Shown piece after piece: positions 40,958-50,900 of a stretch of DNA of 64,000 nucleotides. This DNA comes from an uncultured Pseudoxanthomonas sp. (lineage in GTDB: Bacteria; Pseudomonadota; Gammaproteobacteria; Xanthomonadales; Xanthomonadaceae), in NCBI GenBank assembly GCA_946479745.1, contig CAMLGZ010000001.1, positions 186,001-250,000 of the forward strand. Direction: 5' to 3'. Each line of letters begins with the position of its first letter. Within the stretch, counting starts at the first letter, position 1. The notes below the pieces were generated by a model, which saw only the letters and a program-made list of their open reading frames with translations, searched no databases and was not told where the DNA came from. Made by a program: the position numbers and the translations under genes.

Positions 40958-42183
40958 GCGGTACCTCCGGTAAGGGGCTCTGGGCGAAGCTCCAGGGCAA
41001 AGGGTTCGGTCGTCTCAACAGGAACCTGCAGGCACAGGCGGAAGCCGCCGCCCGCACGGGATTCGATGGTCATGTTGCCGCCATGCTGGCGCAGGCGTTC
41101 GCGCATGCCGCGCAGGCCGTTGCCGGCGATCACCACTTCCGCGCCCTGACCGTCGTCGTGGGCATTGATCACGATCAGGCCGCCGTCGCGCCGGCAATGG
41201 ATCCAGAGATTGCGCGCGCCGGCATGGCGCACGGCGTTGGTGATGATTTCCTGGGTGCAGCGCAGCAGTACATGGGCCCGCTCGGCATCGTCCAGGGTCA
41301 ATGGTTCCTCGATATTCATGTGGATCGTCAGCGCCGGCACCCGCTCGGTCAGCAGCAGCAATGCGCCTCCCAGATCGATGGCATCGCCCTCGCGCAATTG
41401 GCTGACCACCTCGCGTACGTCGGTCAGCAAAAGCTTGGCCAGGGTATGGGCCTGCTTGACGTGCTCCAGCGCGCGGCCCTCGGTCATGTGGCCGGCGACC
41501 TCCAGATTCAGGCTGAGCGCGGTCAGGTGATGGCCCAGCAGGTCGTGCAATTCGCGGGAAATACGGGTGCGTTCGTTCACCCGCGCGCTTTCGGCCAGCA
41601 GCATGCGGGTGGCCCGCAGCTCCGCATTGAGCCTGCGCTGCTCGTCCCGCGCCTGCGCCTGCTGGCGCGCCACATAGGCGGTCACCAGTACGAAGGCGGA
41701 AAATCCGACGTAGAAAGTCGACTGGAACAAGGCCTCCCAGAAGCTGAAATCGTCGCGGGCCATGAACGAGGGCACCAGCGGGATATGGGCCAGCAGCAAC
41801 CAGGCCACCGCCGCCCGCAGGCTGAGGATCCAGGGCAGCACTCCGGCCATGACCAGCAGCAGCATCGCGCTCAGCCCGGTCTGGGTGAAATAGCCCACCG
41901 CCACCGCTGCGGTCGTCAGCACCATCAGCAGGACGAAATTGCCGCGGGTGGAGGCGGCCGTGTCCCGGGAACCCAGCGAACGGGTGGCCAGCCAATAGCA
42001 GAGCCCGAAAGCCAGATAGGAAACGATGGTCATGGGCACGTTGATGCCCAGCCCCGCGGTCTCGTCCACACCGCGCGAAGGCGGCAGGAACCAAACGTTC
42101 AGGATGATCGGGATACCCACCAGTGCCCATGTGTACAGACCGGCTGCACGCAGGAGACGGGTGTGGCTGAGTCGATTCAACAT
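40954..42183 (-). CDS. Membrane sensor histidine kinase (HisKA_3, DesK-like)
   Basis: A 409-residue kinase. Six or so membrane segments fill residues 14-170, without a recognisable extracytoplasmic sensor domain, so the cue may act in or at the membrane, as in DesK. RISRELHDLLGHHLTALSLNLE holds phospho-acceptor His 213 of the HisKA_3 type. CTQEIITNAVRHAGA is the N-box and NGLRGMRERLRQHGG the later ATP-lid region; DDGQGA is the G1-type motif. It phosphorylates the overlapping response regulator. The signal is unknown. Confidence 0.92.
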   Translation of the reverse strand: MLNRLSHTRLLRAAGLYTWALVGIPIILNVWFLPPSRGVDETAGLGINVPMTIVSYLAFGLCYWLATRSLGSRDTAASTRGNFVLLMVLTTAAVAVGYFTQTGLSAMLLLVMAGVLPWILSLRAAVAWLLLAHIPLVPSFMARDDFSFWEALFQSTFYVGFSAFVLVTAYVARQQAQARDEQRRLNAELRATRMLLAESARVNERTRISRELHDLLGHHLTALSLNLEVAGHMTEGRALEHVKQAHTLAKLLLTDVREVVSQLREGDAIDLGGALLLLTERVPALTIHMNIEEPLTLDDAERAHVLLRCTQEIITNAVRHAGARNLWIHCRRDGGLIVINAHDDGQGAEVVIAGNGLRGMRERLRQHGGNMTIESRAGGGFRLCLQVPVETTEPFALELRPEPLTGGTA

Positions 42184-42329
42184 CCATCCATCTTAGGCCG
42201 ATTGCCCGGCGCCCACCCTGACCGAAAGTCATGCATGCGGCTCCCCGGTCGCCCCGAGCCTTGCCGTGCATGCGATAATCCGCGCCGGTGGCTCGCGGCC
42301 ACCCGTACCATCTCCCCGGAGCGAGTTGA

Positions 42330-42923
42330 ATGTCGATTGTCATCCGCGACGTGCGCGAGCACGAGCTGGATTCCGTCCTAGCCCTGAACAACAACGCCGG
42401 ACTGGCGATCCTGCCGCTGGATTCGGCCAGGCTGCACCGTTTCCACGAGCAGGCCGAATATTTCCGCGTCGCCGAGCGCGACGGCAACCTTGCCGGCTTC
42501 CTGGTCGGTTTCGGAGGCGATTCGGACCACGACAGCAGCAATTTCGCCTGGTTCCGCGAACGCTATCCGAAATTCTTCTACATCGACCGCATCGTGGTGG
42601 CCAGCCGCCGCCGCGGCGGCGGCGTGGGCCGCGCGTTCTACGCCGATGTGCAGAGTTACGCGGAGTTGAGATACCCGCAGCTGGCCTGCGAGGTTTTCCT
42701 GGACCATGGCGCCGACCCGGCGCTGCTGTTCCATGGCAGCTTCGGCTTCAAGGAAGTCGGCCAGAACCAGATGGCCGATGCCGGCGTACGCGCCAGCATG
42801 CTGATGAAGGAATTGTGCAGCTATTCCTGGGTGCGCGAGACCTACGGCGACGCCCTGCCCGACCTGCCCTGGGCGCGCAGCCGCTTGATCGCGGCGGCGG
42901 CCGAACGGTCCACCGGAACGTGA
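42330..42923 (+). CDS. GNAT-family N-acetyltransferase
   Basis: A 197-residue GNAT enzyme. IRDVREHELDSVLALNN begins the fold; YIDRIVVASRRRGGGVGRAFYADV is motif A with the acetyl-CoA loop (RRGGGVGR); ACEVFLDHGADPALLFHGSFGFKEVG is motif B. It acetylates an amine or protein N-terminus of unknown identity. The start ATG follows GGAGCGAG. It lies 25 bases before minC on the same strand. Confidence 0.87.
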   Translation: MSIVIRDVREHELDSVLALNNNAGLAILPLDSARLHRFHEQAEYFRVAERDGNLAGFLVGFGGDSDHDSSNFAWFRERYPKFFYIDRIVVASRRRGGGVGRAFYADVQSYAELRYPQLACEVFLDHGADPALLFHGSFGFKEVGQNQMADAGVRASMLMKELCSYSWVRETYGDALPDLPWARSRLIAAAAERSTGT

Positions 42924-42948
42924 GCATGATCCATATGAGCATGACTTC

Positions 42949-43731
42949 ATGAGCGCGACCTCGGCGAACCTGGATTACGAACAGGCCGGCGAACTCAAGA
43001 TCGGCCAGGTCGGCATCGCCAACCTGCGCGTGCGTACCCTGGATGTGGCCCAACTGTCGCGCGAAATGCGCGAGCGCGTCGATCGCGCGCCGAAGCTGTT
43101 CGGCCGCGCCCCGCTCATCATCGATTTCGGCGGACTGGCGCAGATGCCCGATGTCGCCACCGCCCGCGCGTTGCTGGAGGGACTGCGCGGCGCCGGTGTG
43201 CTGCCGGTAGGTCTTTCATACGGCACGCGCGAAACCGAACAACTGGCCGAACAGCTGGGCTTGCCGCTGCTGGCCAAGTTCCGTGCGCAATACGAACCCG
43301 TCGGCGCTGCCGCGCCCGCCGCAGCGCCGCCCGCACGCCGGGAAAGCGCCGCGGCCGAAACCGCTCCCGCCAAGGCCGCGAAAGCTCCCGACGCCGCAGC
43401 CGCCAGCCCCGGACTGGTGCAGAAAACGCCCGTGCGTTCCGGCCAGCAGCTCTACGCCGAGAACCGCGACCTCACCGTGCTCAGCACGGTCGGCGCCGGC
43501 GCCGAAGTTATCGCCGACGGCTCCATCCATATCTACGGCACCCTGCGCGGCCGCGCGCTGGCCGGCGCACAGGGCAATACCGACGCGCGCATTTTCTGCC
43601 GCGAGTTCCATGCCGAACTGGTGGCCATCGCCGGCCACTACAAAGTGCTGGAAGACGTACCCAAGGAACTGCGCGGCAAACCCGTGCAAGTCTGGCTGGA
43701 CAAAGACCAACTCATGATTGCGCCCCAGTGA
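42949..43731 (+). CDS. minC: Septum site-determining protein MinC
   Basis: A 260-residue FtsZ inhibitor. The N-terminal domain (about 1-115) binds FtsZ; an Ala/Pro/Lys-rich linker follows (about 120-155). The C-terminal domain (about 160-260) has VRSGQQLYAENRDLTVLSTVGAGAEVIADGSIHIYGTLRGRALAG in segments typical of the MinC beta-helix that dimerises and binds MinD. It prevents Z-rings near poles. The gene is followed by minD after 75 bases and minE beyond, the standard order. Confidence 0.95.
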   Translation: MSATSANLDYEQAGELKIGQVGIANLRVRTLDVAQLSREMRERVDRAPKLFGRAPLIIDFGGLAQMPDVATARALLEGLRGAGVLPVGLSYGTRETEQLAEQLGLPLLAKFRAQYEPVGAAAPAAAPPARRESAAAETAPAKAAKAPDAAAASPGLVQKTPVRSGQQLYAENRDLTVLSTVGAGAEVIADGSIHIYGTLRGRALAGAQGNTDARIFCREFHAELVAIAGHYKVLEDVPKELRGKPVQVWLDKDQLMIAPQ

Positions 43732-43806
43732 TATCAAGCTGCGCGCAGACGCAGACGGTCCTCTGAAGAATGCATTCCCCCGAACGTAAAAGCAGGAGAT
43801 ACACCA

Positions 43807-44616
43807 TTGGCTGAGATTATCGTTGTCACTTCCGGCAAGGGCGGCGTCGGCAAAACCACCACCAGCGCCAGCATCGCTTGCGGCCTGGCGCGTCGCGGCA
43901 AGAAGGTCGCGGTCATCGACTTCGACGTCGGCCTGCGCAACCTCGACCTGATCATGGGCTGCGAGCGCCGGGTGGTGTACGACTTCGTCAACGTCACCCA
44001 TGGCGAAGCCACGCTGAAGCAGGCACTGATCAAGGACAAGCGTTTCGATACGCTGTTCATCCTTGCCGCCTCGCAGACCCGCGACAAGGATGCGCTGACC
44101 AAGGAAGGCGTGGAAAAAGTACTGAAGGACCTGGAGGCCGACGGCTTCGACTACGTGGTCTGCGATTCGCCGGCCGGCATCGAGAAAGGCGCCTACCTGG
44201 CCATGTACTTCGCCGACACCGCCGTGGTGGTGGTGAATCCGGAAGTCTCCAGCGTGCGCGACTCCGACCGCATCCTGGGCCTGCTGGACTCCAAGACCCG
44301 CAAGGCCGAAAACGGCGAGACGCTCAAGCCCTATCTGCTGCTGACCCGCTACAGCCCTTCGCGCGTGGAAGGCGGCGAAATGCTCAGCATCAAGGACGTC
44401 GAGGAGGTCCTTGGCCTTAAGACGATCGGCGTGATTCCCGAGTCTGGCGACGTGCTCAATGCCTCCAACAAGGGCGAACCGGTGATCCTGGAACTGGAAT
44501 CCACCGCCGGCCAGGCCTACGACGACGCCGTCGGCAGGCTGCTGGGCGAAGAACGTCCGCTGCGCTTCACCACCGTGGAGAAAAAGGGTTTCTTCAACAA
44601 GCTGTTCGGGGGTTGA
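43807..44616 (+). CDS. minD: Septum site-determining ATPase MinD
   Basis: A 269-residue ParA-type ATPase. The deviant Walker A is KGGVGKTTT with Lys 11 and Lys 16. [15 protein letters not shown] and [12 protein letters not shown] are Walker motifs. The C-terminus [11 protein letters not shown] is the amphipathic membrane-targeting helix. MinD dimerises with ATP on the membrane, recruits MinC and is released by MinE. The start is TTG 43807, after GCAGGAGAT; it gives the family's N-terminus [12 protein letters not shown]. It is 4 bases from minE. Confidence 0.97.
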   Translation: MAEIIVVTSGKGGVGKTTTSASIACGLARRGKKVAVIDFDVGLRNLDLIMGCERRVVYDFVNVTHGEATLKQALIKDKRFDTLFILAASQTRDKDALTKEGVEKVLKDLEADGFDYVVCDSPAGIEKGAYLAMYFADTAVVVVNPEVSSVRDSDRILGLLDSKTRKAENGETLKPYLLLTRYSPSRVEGGEMLSIKDVEEVLGLKTIGVIPESGDVLNASNKGEPVILELESTAGQAYDDAVGRLLGEERPLRFTTVEKKGFFNKLFGG

Positions 44617-44618
44617 GC

Positions 44619-44873
44619 ATGGGACTGTTCGATTTCCTCAAGCCGAAGAAAGAAACCGCCTCCATCGCCAGGGATCGCCTGCGCATCATCGTGGCGCAGG
44701 AACGCACCACCCGCGGCGGGCCGGACTATCTGCCGATGCTGCAGCGCGAACTGCTGGAAGTGATCAAGAAATACGTCAACGTGGATGCCGACGCAGTCAA
44801 CGTGAAGTTGATCAAGGAAGGCGAACACGACGTGCTGGACATCTCGGTGTCGTTGCAGGAAGGCAGCGCCTGA
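44619..44873 (+). CDS. minE: Cell division topological specificity factor MinE
   Basis: An 84-residue protein. [21 protein letters not shown] is the membrane-targeting and MinD-binding N-terminus (read in segments); [12 protein letters not shown] and [11 protein letters not shown] form the dimerisation part. MinE stimulates MinD ATPase, driving pole-to-pole oscillation. The ATG at 44619 is favoured over a TTG at 44613 because the family starts with the LFDF helix. Confidence 0.96.
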   Translation: MGLFDFLKPKKETASIARDRLRIIVAQERTTRGGPDYLPMLQRELLEVIKKYVNVDADAVNVKLIKEGEHDVLDISVSLQEGSA

Positions 44874-44880
44874 GTTTGTT

Positions 44881-44958
44881 GTAGGAGCGGGCCCTGCCCG
44901 CGACCGCCCCTGGCATTGCTTTCGACCAAGGACAGTCGCGGGCAGGGCCCGCTCCTAC
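44881..44958. repeat. GTAG-type REP pair (GGAGCGGGCCC family)
   Basis: GTAGGAGCGGGCCCTGCCCGC is mirrored and ends in CTAC, in the gap between minE and the HExxH gene. Confidence 0.88.
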
Positions 44959-44967
44959 AGTCATCCC

Positions 44968-45459
44968 ATGACTTCCGCTATTGCCAGCGCCGTCCCTCTT
45001 CCCGACGTGTTGCGGGTCGCCGATCTGCCGTTCGAAGATCTCGCCGCCCTGCTCGCCCATCACCAATTGCGGCTGCACGCGGTCGAAGACGGGCTTCCCA
45101 TTCCCGGCAGCTTCTGGGGCGATCCCGAAGCCGGCGTAATCGGCAGCACCGTGTACGCGCGCGGCGACACGCCGGTGCATTCGTTGTTGCACGAAGCCTG
45201 CCACCTCATCGTGTTGCCGCCCGAGCGCCGCGCGCAGGTGCATACCGACGCCACTGATTCGGACATGGAGGAAGACGCCACCTGCTACCTGCAGATCGTG
45301 CTTGCCGGATGTCTGCCGGACGTCGGTAGCGAACGCTTGATGGCGGACATGGATGCATGGGGCTATTCGTTCCGGTTGGGCTCGACGAAAGCGTGGTTCG
45401 ACAACGATGCCGAGGATGCGTGTGCATGGCTGATGGAACGCAATCTGCTTCCAGCCTGA
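44968..45459 (+). CDS. Uncharacterised protein with a HExxH motif (163 aa)
   Basis: A 163-residue protein with SLLHEACHLIVLP (72-84), an HEACH zinc-protease-type signature at 75-79. FEDLAALLAHHQLRLHAV and LPIPGSFWGDPEAGVIG precede it; DATDSDMEEDATCYLQIVLAG could give the third metal ligand (an acidic residue about 20 residues later). It has no signal peptide. Similar proteins exist in related genomes, without a known function as far as I recall. It is downstream of minE beyond a REP; it may have its own promoter. Confidence 0.7.
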   Translation: MTSAIASAVPLPDVLRVADLPFEDLAALLAHHQLRLHAVEDGLPIPGSFWGDPEAGVIGSTVYARGDTPVHSLLHEACHLIVLPPERRAQVHTDATDSDMEEDATCYLQIVLAGCLPDVGSERLMADMDAWGYSFRLGSTKAWFDNDAEDACAWLMERNLLPA

Positions 45460-45483
45460 GCGACGCCGATCGGACTGGCGTTG

Positions 45484-45532
45484 CGTCGGGGGCGTAGCCC
45501 CGACCTACGTAGGTCGGGGCTACGCCCCCGAT
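45484..45532. repeat. Back-to-back GTAG-type REPs (GGTCGGGGCTACGCCCC family)
   Basis: CCCCGACCTAC joins GTAGGTCGGGG to form a nearly perfect 49-base palindrome, in the gap 45460-45629. It is followed by a GCGGCGGGACGCCGC stem near 45565. Confidence 0.8.
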
Positions 45533-45629
45533 GCATGGACCCCGCATGGCTCGATCAACAGCTCGCGGCGGGACGCCGCTCCTACGCAACGCCCGCTCCA
45601 CTCCTGCACGGCTCATATCAGGCAAACTG

Positions 45630-46310
45630 ATGGCCATGGTTTCGCAAATCCATCCAGGCAAAGACGCTGAAGACTGGCAAGGCCTGCAGATCATTTCCCG
45701 TGGCGCCAACCGTTTATGCGCGCGCGATCCAAGCGATCCCAGCAAATGCCTCAAGTTCGAGCTGCCTGCCGCCGAGCGCACACAGGTCGGCGTGCGGCAG
45801 CGCCTGCGGCGCTGGCTGGCCGCCCGCTTTCCCTACCTCGGCGAAAACGAAACCGAGCTGCGCGCCTACCGGAAACTGCGCACGCGACTGGGCGCCGACA
45901 CCGATGCTTACCTGGCCGCATGCCATGACCTGCCAAGCATGCCCCACGGAAAAGCACTGCGTTGCGACTGCGTCCTGCTGGAGGACGGAACGCCGGCTCC
46001 CAGCCTGTATCACTGTCTTTTCAGGGAACCGCGATATCCAGCGGAAGCGCTCTGCGCCGCGGTCGATGTTTTCGAAGCATGGCTGATCCGCCATGAGGTC
46101 CCGCTATTCGATCTCAACACGGGTAATTTCGTGGTGCTTCCGCACGGCGATCAGGTCAGGCTGGTCTGCATCGATACCAAATCGGTGTTGAGCGGCAAGG
46201 AGATCCTGCCGTTCTCGCGCTGGTCGCGGAGCCTGATGCGCCGCAAGATCCAACGCCGCGCACAACGGCTGCGCCAGCGCATCCGCGGCGCATTGGGTGA
46301 AGCGCAATAA
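45630..46310 (+). CDS. yrbL: YrbL-family (PhoP regulatory network protein-like) kinase-fold protein
   Basis: A 226-residue protein. ISRGANRLCARDPSDPSKCLKFEL lies at the N-terminus like the nucleotide-binding part of small kinase-like folds. NETELRAYRKLRTR and LFDLNTGNFVVL (equivalent of a catalytic-loop N and metal-binding part) follow; a basic C-terminus ends RRKIQRRAQRLRQRIRG. YrbL proteins are PhoP/Q-regulated in Enterobacteria; their function is unsettled. Two ATGs (45630 and 45636) are possible. REPs flank the gene on both sides. Confidence 0.75.
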   Translation: MAMVSQIHPGKDAEDWQGLQIISRGANRLCARDPSDPSKCLKFELPAAERTQVGVRQRLRRWLAARFPYLGENETELRAYRKLRTRLGADTDAYLAACHDLPSMPHGKALRCDCVLLEDGTPAPSLYHCLFREPRYPAEALCAAVDVFEAWLIRHEVPLFDLNTGNFVVLPHGDQVRLVCIDTKSVLSGKEILPFSRWSRSLMRRKIQRRAQRLRQRIRGALGEAQ

Positions 46311-46314
46311 CGCT

Positions 46315-46392
46315 GTAGGAGCGGGCCCTGCCCGCGACCGCTCTTGGTGTCGATTCGACCGAAGAGCGGTCGCGGGCAGGGCCCGCTCCTAC
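46315..46392. repeat. GTAG-type REP pair (GGAGCGGGCCC family)
   Basis: GTAGGAGCGGGCCCTGCCCGC is mirrored with a GACCGCTCTT/AAGAGCGGTC extension of the stem. It separates convergent genes. Confidence 0.88.
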
Positions 46393-46399
46393 AAGATGA

Positions 46400-46915
46400 T
46401 CAGCGCACGCTGTAACCGGAGATGCGCCAGATCTTGTCGTCGTCCAGGTGGAACGAAACCAGTTCGCGCACAGGCTGCGGCGAGTTGGCGAACTTGGTGG
46501 CGTAGACCACGTTGACGTAATTGCCTGCAGGCACCTGTCCGCCCGCCGGATAGACGGCGCGGGTGACCGCCAACTGCTTGCGCTCGGTGACGGCACCGAG
46601 CTTCTGCCGGTCCAGCGCGATCTGCTTGACGAATTCATCCAGGGGCACCGCTCCCTTGGCTACCGGGGAAGCGCCTGCCCAGACGTCGGCGGTCTTGTTC
46701 TGGTCCACCATCTGCACCACCCGCGCCGCGGCGCTGGTCATTTCGGCGTCCTGGCGTGCAACCTGGGCCTTCTGCTCGGGCGTCAGCTGTTGCTGCTGCG
46801 CAGCCTGCGGACTTTGCGCGGGCGCACGCGCTGGCTGTGCCGCCTGCTGCTGCGCGGAAACTGCGCCTGCGAAAACCAGCAGCAGCGAAGCGAGGACGAA
46901 CCTGGAATTTTTCAT
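46400..46915 (-). CDS. Exported DUF4019-type protein
   Basis: A 171-residue protein with signal peptide ending at VSAQ (about 21). A Gln/Ala/Pro-rich stretch follows (22-50), then a domain with VVQMVDQNKTADVWAGASPVAKG and DEFVKQIALDRQKLG, matching DUF4019 in its helix-turn layout. YVNVVYATKFANSP and ELVSFHLDDDKIWRISGYSVR form the C-terminal beta part. Function is unknown; it is likely periplasmic. It lies 78 bases after the OmpA-like lipoprotein gene on the same strand. Confidence 0.75.
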   Translation of the reverse strand: MKNSRFVLASLLLVFAGAVSAQQQAAQPARAPAQSPQAAQQQQLTPEQKAQVARQDAEMTSAAARVVQMVDQNKTADVWAGASPVAKGAVPLDEFVKQIALDRQKLGAVTERKQLAVTRAVYPAGGQVPAGNYVNVVYATKFANSPQPVRELVSFHLDDDKIWRISGYSVR

Positions 46916-46993
46916 GCGTTCTTCTCCAAAGATAAGTCGTCTGTGGGCGGCTGCCAGTCTATCCCAGCCGACGCCGCGCCACAGTCGATGCGT

Positions 46994-47818
46994 TCAACGG
47001 GCCGAACTGGCGGCGACCTGGATTTCGACCCGGCGATTCGGCGTCAGGCACGCGATCAACGCCGCACGCGGTTGCTCTTCGCAGTCCTTGACCGGTTCGC
47101 TTTCGCCGCGGCCTTCAGCGGTGATGGCCGAAGCCGCCACGCCGTGATCGACCAGGAACTCGCGTACCGTCTGCGCGCGTCGCTGCGAGAGCAACTGGTT
47201 GGAGGCGTCGCTACCGATGCGGTCGGTGTGGCCCACGATCCTGATCGACGCGCTGTCCGCCTCTTTCAGCTGGCTGGCGATGGCGGCCAGTTCTTCGCGC
47301 CCCCTGGGCAGAATGTCGTCGGCGCCGTATTTTGCGAACTCGAACAGCGCATCGGCCGACAGCTTGAACGTGCGTTCCTTCGCTTCCGTCGTTGCCGGAG
47401 GCGCCGTTTCCGTCAGCAGGTCGGCGCAGGACGCCGGTGCCCAATGGAAGGTCTGCGCCAGGTAGTCCTCGTCGTAGACGACCTTGTACTGGCAGGTGAT
47501 GATCTTGCCGTCCTTGCGGAAGTGGAAAAGATAATCCCATTCGCGCACGCCGGCATAGCCCTCATGAAAATGCGGGCGGCCCAGCAGTTGATACAGCTGA
47601 TCCTTGGTCATGCCCGGTCCCACCAGGCGCAGATCGCCCAGGTTGGGAAAGGTGCCGCCTTTCATCACGATATGCGCCGGATCCGGGAAGATCACTTCGC
47701 CGGCTACGCCCTGCGGGCTGATGTCGCGGCTGACGTGGCGCGTGCCGCAGGCCGGGAGCAGGAGTGCGGCGCCTATCGAAAGCAACAGCGCGCTGGAAAT
47801 TTTCAAGTTGTGTTTCAT
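46994..47818 (-). CDS. OmpA-domain lipoprotein with BamE/SmpA-like domain
   Basis: A 274-residue lipoprotein (LLPAC, Cys 24). Residues about 50-130 resemble SmpA/OmlA (BamE-like): LRLVGPGMTKDQLYQLLGRPHFHEG, REWDYLFHFRKDG. Residues about 155-270 form an OmpA C-terminal domain binding peptidoglycan: IRIVGHTDRIGSDASNQLLSQRRAQTVREFLV and GRGESEPV. Both halves suggest an outer-membrane-to-cell-wall link. It follows the giant adhesin gene on the same strand, 85 bases away with a strong hairpin between, so it is probably an accessory factor for adhesin assembly or anchoring; this is inference from position. Confidence 0.85.
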   Translation of the reverse strand: MKHNLKISSALLLSIGAALLLPACGTRHVSRDISPQGVAGEVIFPDPAHIVMKGGTFPNLGDLRLVGPGMTKDQLYQLLGRPHFHEGYAGVREWDYLFHFRKDGKIITCQYKVVYDEDYLAQTFHWAPASCADLLTETAPPATTEAKERTFKLSADALFEFAKYGADDILPRGREELAAIASQLKEADSASIRIVGHTDRIGSDASNQLLSQRRAQTVREFLVDHGVAASAITAEGRGESEPVKDCEEQPRAALIACLTPNRRVEIQVAASSAR

Positions 47819-47868
47819 GTGTGTTCCCCTTGGAAGAATGTGGCGGCGGGATGCGCGACGCTGAAGGC

Positions 47869-47897
47869 GCGGGCCCTTCCGCGAAGGAAGGGCCCGC
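47869..47897 (-). terminator. Strong hairpin between adhesin and OmpA-domain genes
   Basis: A perfect 12-bp stem (GCGGGCCCTTCC / GGAAGGGCCCGC) with a 5-base loop begins 6 bases past the adhesin stop on the minus strand. No T tract follows, so it may protect the mRNA end or reduce downstream reading rather than terminate fully. Confidence 0.55.
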
Positions 47898-47903
47898 AGT
47901 CCG

Positions 47904-50900
47904 TTACCACTGGATGCCTGCACCGACGGAGAAGCCCCAATCGCGCGAGGTGTTGCCGCTGGCCGAAGCCTTGTAGACGTAGCGGCCGTTCTCGGTGATG
48001 CCCGACAAACCGAAGGCCATGCCGTATTCGCCCTGGTAGCCGCCGAAGCCCACCGACAGCATGCTCTTGCCCGGCAGATACGCCTGCGGCAAACCCGACA
48101 TGGCCATCGCCGATGACGTGGCGCCGCGGTAGTTGCGTTCCATCGTCCACACGTCGTTGTCCAACTGGGCCAGACGGCTGTCGGTGTACTGGTTGGCCTG
48201 AGTGACGGCGGAGTTCACGCCCGCAGTGAGCTGGTTGACGTTGACCGCATCGGTGCCGGCGATGCCCGGCGCCACGCCGGTGATGGTGCGCCCACCTACG
48301 TTCACTTCACCGGTCGAGTTGCTGCTGCCCACATAAGCCGCGTTGTAGTTGGTCTGCGCGCCCACGGTGGTGGCCGAACCCGCACCCAGCGCCACACTGT
48401 TGCCATGGGTGGCTGAGGCGTTGTTGCCCAAGGCGGTGCTGTTGGTGGCCGATGCGGTGGAACCCGTACCGATGGCGGTGCTGTTGGCGCCGGTGGCGTG
48501 GCTCTGGTTGCCCACGGCCAGTGCGTTGTTGCCGCTGGCCACCGCGCCGTTGCCGCCGGCCGAGGCGTTGGTACCGGTCGGTAGCGGTTTGACGATCGGG
48601 CCTTCCTGGCTGACCTGGAACATGCCGTCGCCACCGTTCTGCACGCTGTTGATGTCGCCGGTGATGTTGTTCACCGTATCGGTCAGGTTGGTGATGTCGC
48701 CCTGGATATCCACGATGTCGCCCTGGATGTCGGTGATATCGCCTTCGATGGTAGTGACCCGGTTTTCCAGGTTGGTGATGGCAACGGTGTTGTTGGTATT
48801 GATGCTATTGAGGCCCGCGGTCAGCTGGCTTACGTTGACCGCATCGGTGCCCGCGATACCCGGCGCCACGCCGGTGATCGTGCGGCCGCCGACGTTCACT
48901 TCGCCGGTGGAGTTGCTGCTGCCCACATACGCTGCGTTGTAGCCGGCCTGCGCGCCGACGGTGGTGGCCGAACCCGAACCCAGCGCCACACTGTTGGCGT
49001 GGGTGACCGTGGCACCGGCCCCAAAAGCCAGGCCGTTGTTGGCAGTAACGCTCGCGCCGCTGCCGATGGCCGTGCTGTCGTTGCCGTTGACGATGGCGCC
49101 ATTGCCTTGGGCGATGGCGTTGTTGCCGGTGGCCGAGGCACCGGTGCCCACCGCTACGCTGTTGATGCCGATAGCCTCCGCCCCATTGCCTGCGGCATAG
49201 CCTCCGTCGCCGCTGGCCACGCTGTCCACACCGATGGCGACGGCATTGACGCCGGTCGCGCCGTCGTTGGCGTAGTTGCCGCCCTGCACGCCATTGTCGT
49301 TGACGCTGTAGTAGTGCGTGGTGTTGGCGCCGATCGAGCCCGCCAGATCCTCGATGGCGGAGTTGGTCGCATACAGCTGCGAACCATTGATGGCGTCGGT
49401 GGAGGTATCGGAAATCCGGCCGGCCGCGACGTTGGTGATGGTGCGCTCGGCGCCTACTGCACCGACGCTTACCGTACTGATGGGTGCGAAGCCGGCGAAG
49501 CCGTAGACCGTACCGTTGATCGTCGTACTACCCGTCTGCACCGTCGCCGCCGTCACCGACCCCGAACCCAATGCCACGTCGCCGGCGCTTGTGCCCGCTA
49601 CCGCGCCTGCGCCGATGGCCGTGGCATTCGCCTGGCTGGCCAATGTCCCCACGCCTGCGGCAACCGCGTTGATGCCGGTGGCACCGTCATTGTTGTAGTT
49701 GCCGCCCTGCACGCCGTTGTCGTTGACGCTGTAGTAATGCGTCTCTGAGGCGGCAATCTGGCCGCTCAACGTATCTGCCACCGAGTACAGCTGCGAACCG
49801 TTGATCGCGTCGGTCGAGGTTGCGGTGACTTGTCCCGCCGCCACGTTGGTGATTTGCCGCTCGGCGCCGACGCTGCCCACGCTGACCACGCTGGTCGGTC
49901 CGGTACCCGCGAAGCCAGAGTAGGTGACGCCGTTGACGGTTGCGCTGCTGGTTCCCACAGCCGCCGCCGTCACCGAATTCGAACCCAGCGCCACGTCGCC
50001 TGCGCTGGTGTTGGCTACCGCTCCTGCACCGATGGCCGTGGTATTCGCCTGGCTGGCCACTGCCCCAACGCCTGCAGCAAGCGCGTTGACGCCGGTAGCG
50101 CCGTCGTTGGCGTAGTTGCCGCCCTGCACGCCGTTGTCGTTGACGCTGTAGTAGTGCGTCGCGGTGGCATCGACCGTATCGGCCAATGCTCTCAATTGGC
50201 GAACATTGACCGCATCGGTGTCCTGCGTACCGCCGGCCACGTTGATGATCTGGCGCTCGCGTCCGGTTTGTCCCACCGATACCGCGCCTTCGACCGATGC
50301 GACTGCCACATTGGAAAACAGCTCCGTCGCGCCGCCCATGCCGGCACGGTCGGCAATCGCTGCACGGCCAAGCGCCACGCCATTGAGTGCAGTGGCTTGG
50401 GAGCCGAAGCCCATGGCGACGCCGCCTTCGGCGCTGGCGTTCGCCTGTCGTCCGATACCCACTGCAAAGTTACCTGTCGCGCTCGCCGATTGACCCAAGG
50501 CAACGGTCGAGAACCCCGTCGACTGCGTCGCATCGCCAATCGCTATTGCGCCATTGCCTGCGGAGTTGGATGCGCCACCGATGGCGATACCCAATCGAAC
50601 GGAGGCGCTGCTTCCTACGCCGATCGCAATGGTGTGCTGTTCCGTAGACGAGCTGCTGTTGCCTATCGCCACGGCATTGATCCCAGTGGCTTCGGCTCCC
50701 GCCCCTCCGGCGAAGCTGCTATCTCCGCTCGCAATGGCACCCACACCCGCCGCAAGCGCATTGATGCCGGTCGCGCCGTCGTTGTTGTAGTTGGCGCCTT
50801 GCACGCCATTGTCGTTGACGCTGTAGTAATGAATGGCGCTTGCATCGACTTCACTGCTGAGGTTCTCGATCGATTGGTTGGTCGCATACAGTTGCGAACC

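Noticed and set aside
43807..43809. TTG start of minD taken as a possible sequencing error for ATG
   Set aside because: The Shine-Dalgarno spacing and family N-terminus fit TTG directly, and other genes here (tesB, rlmKL) also appear to use TTG.
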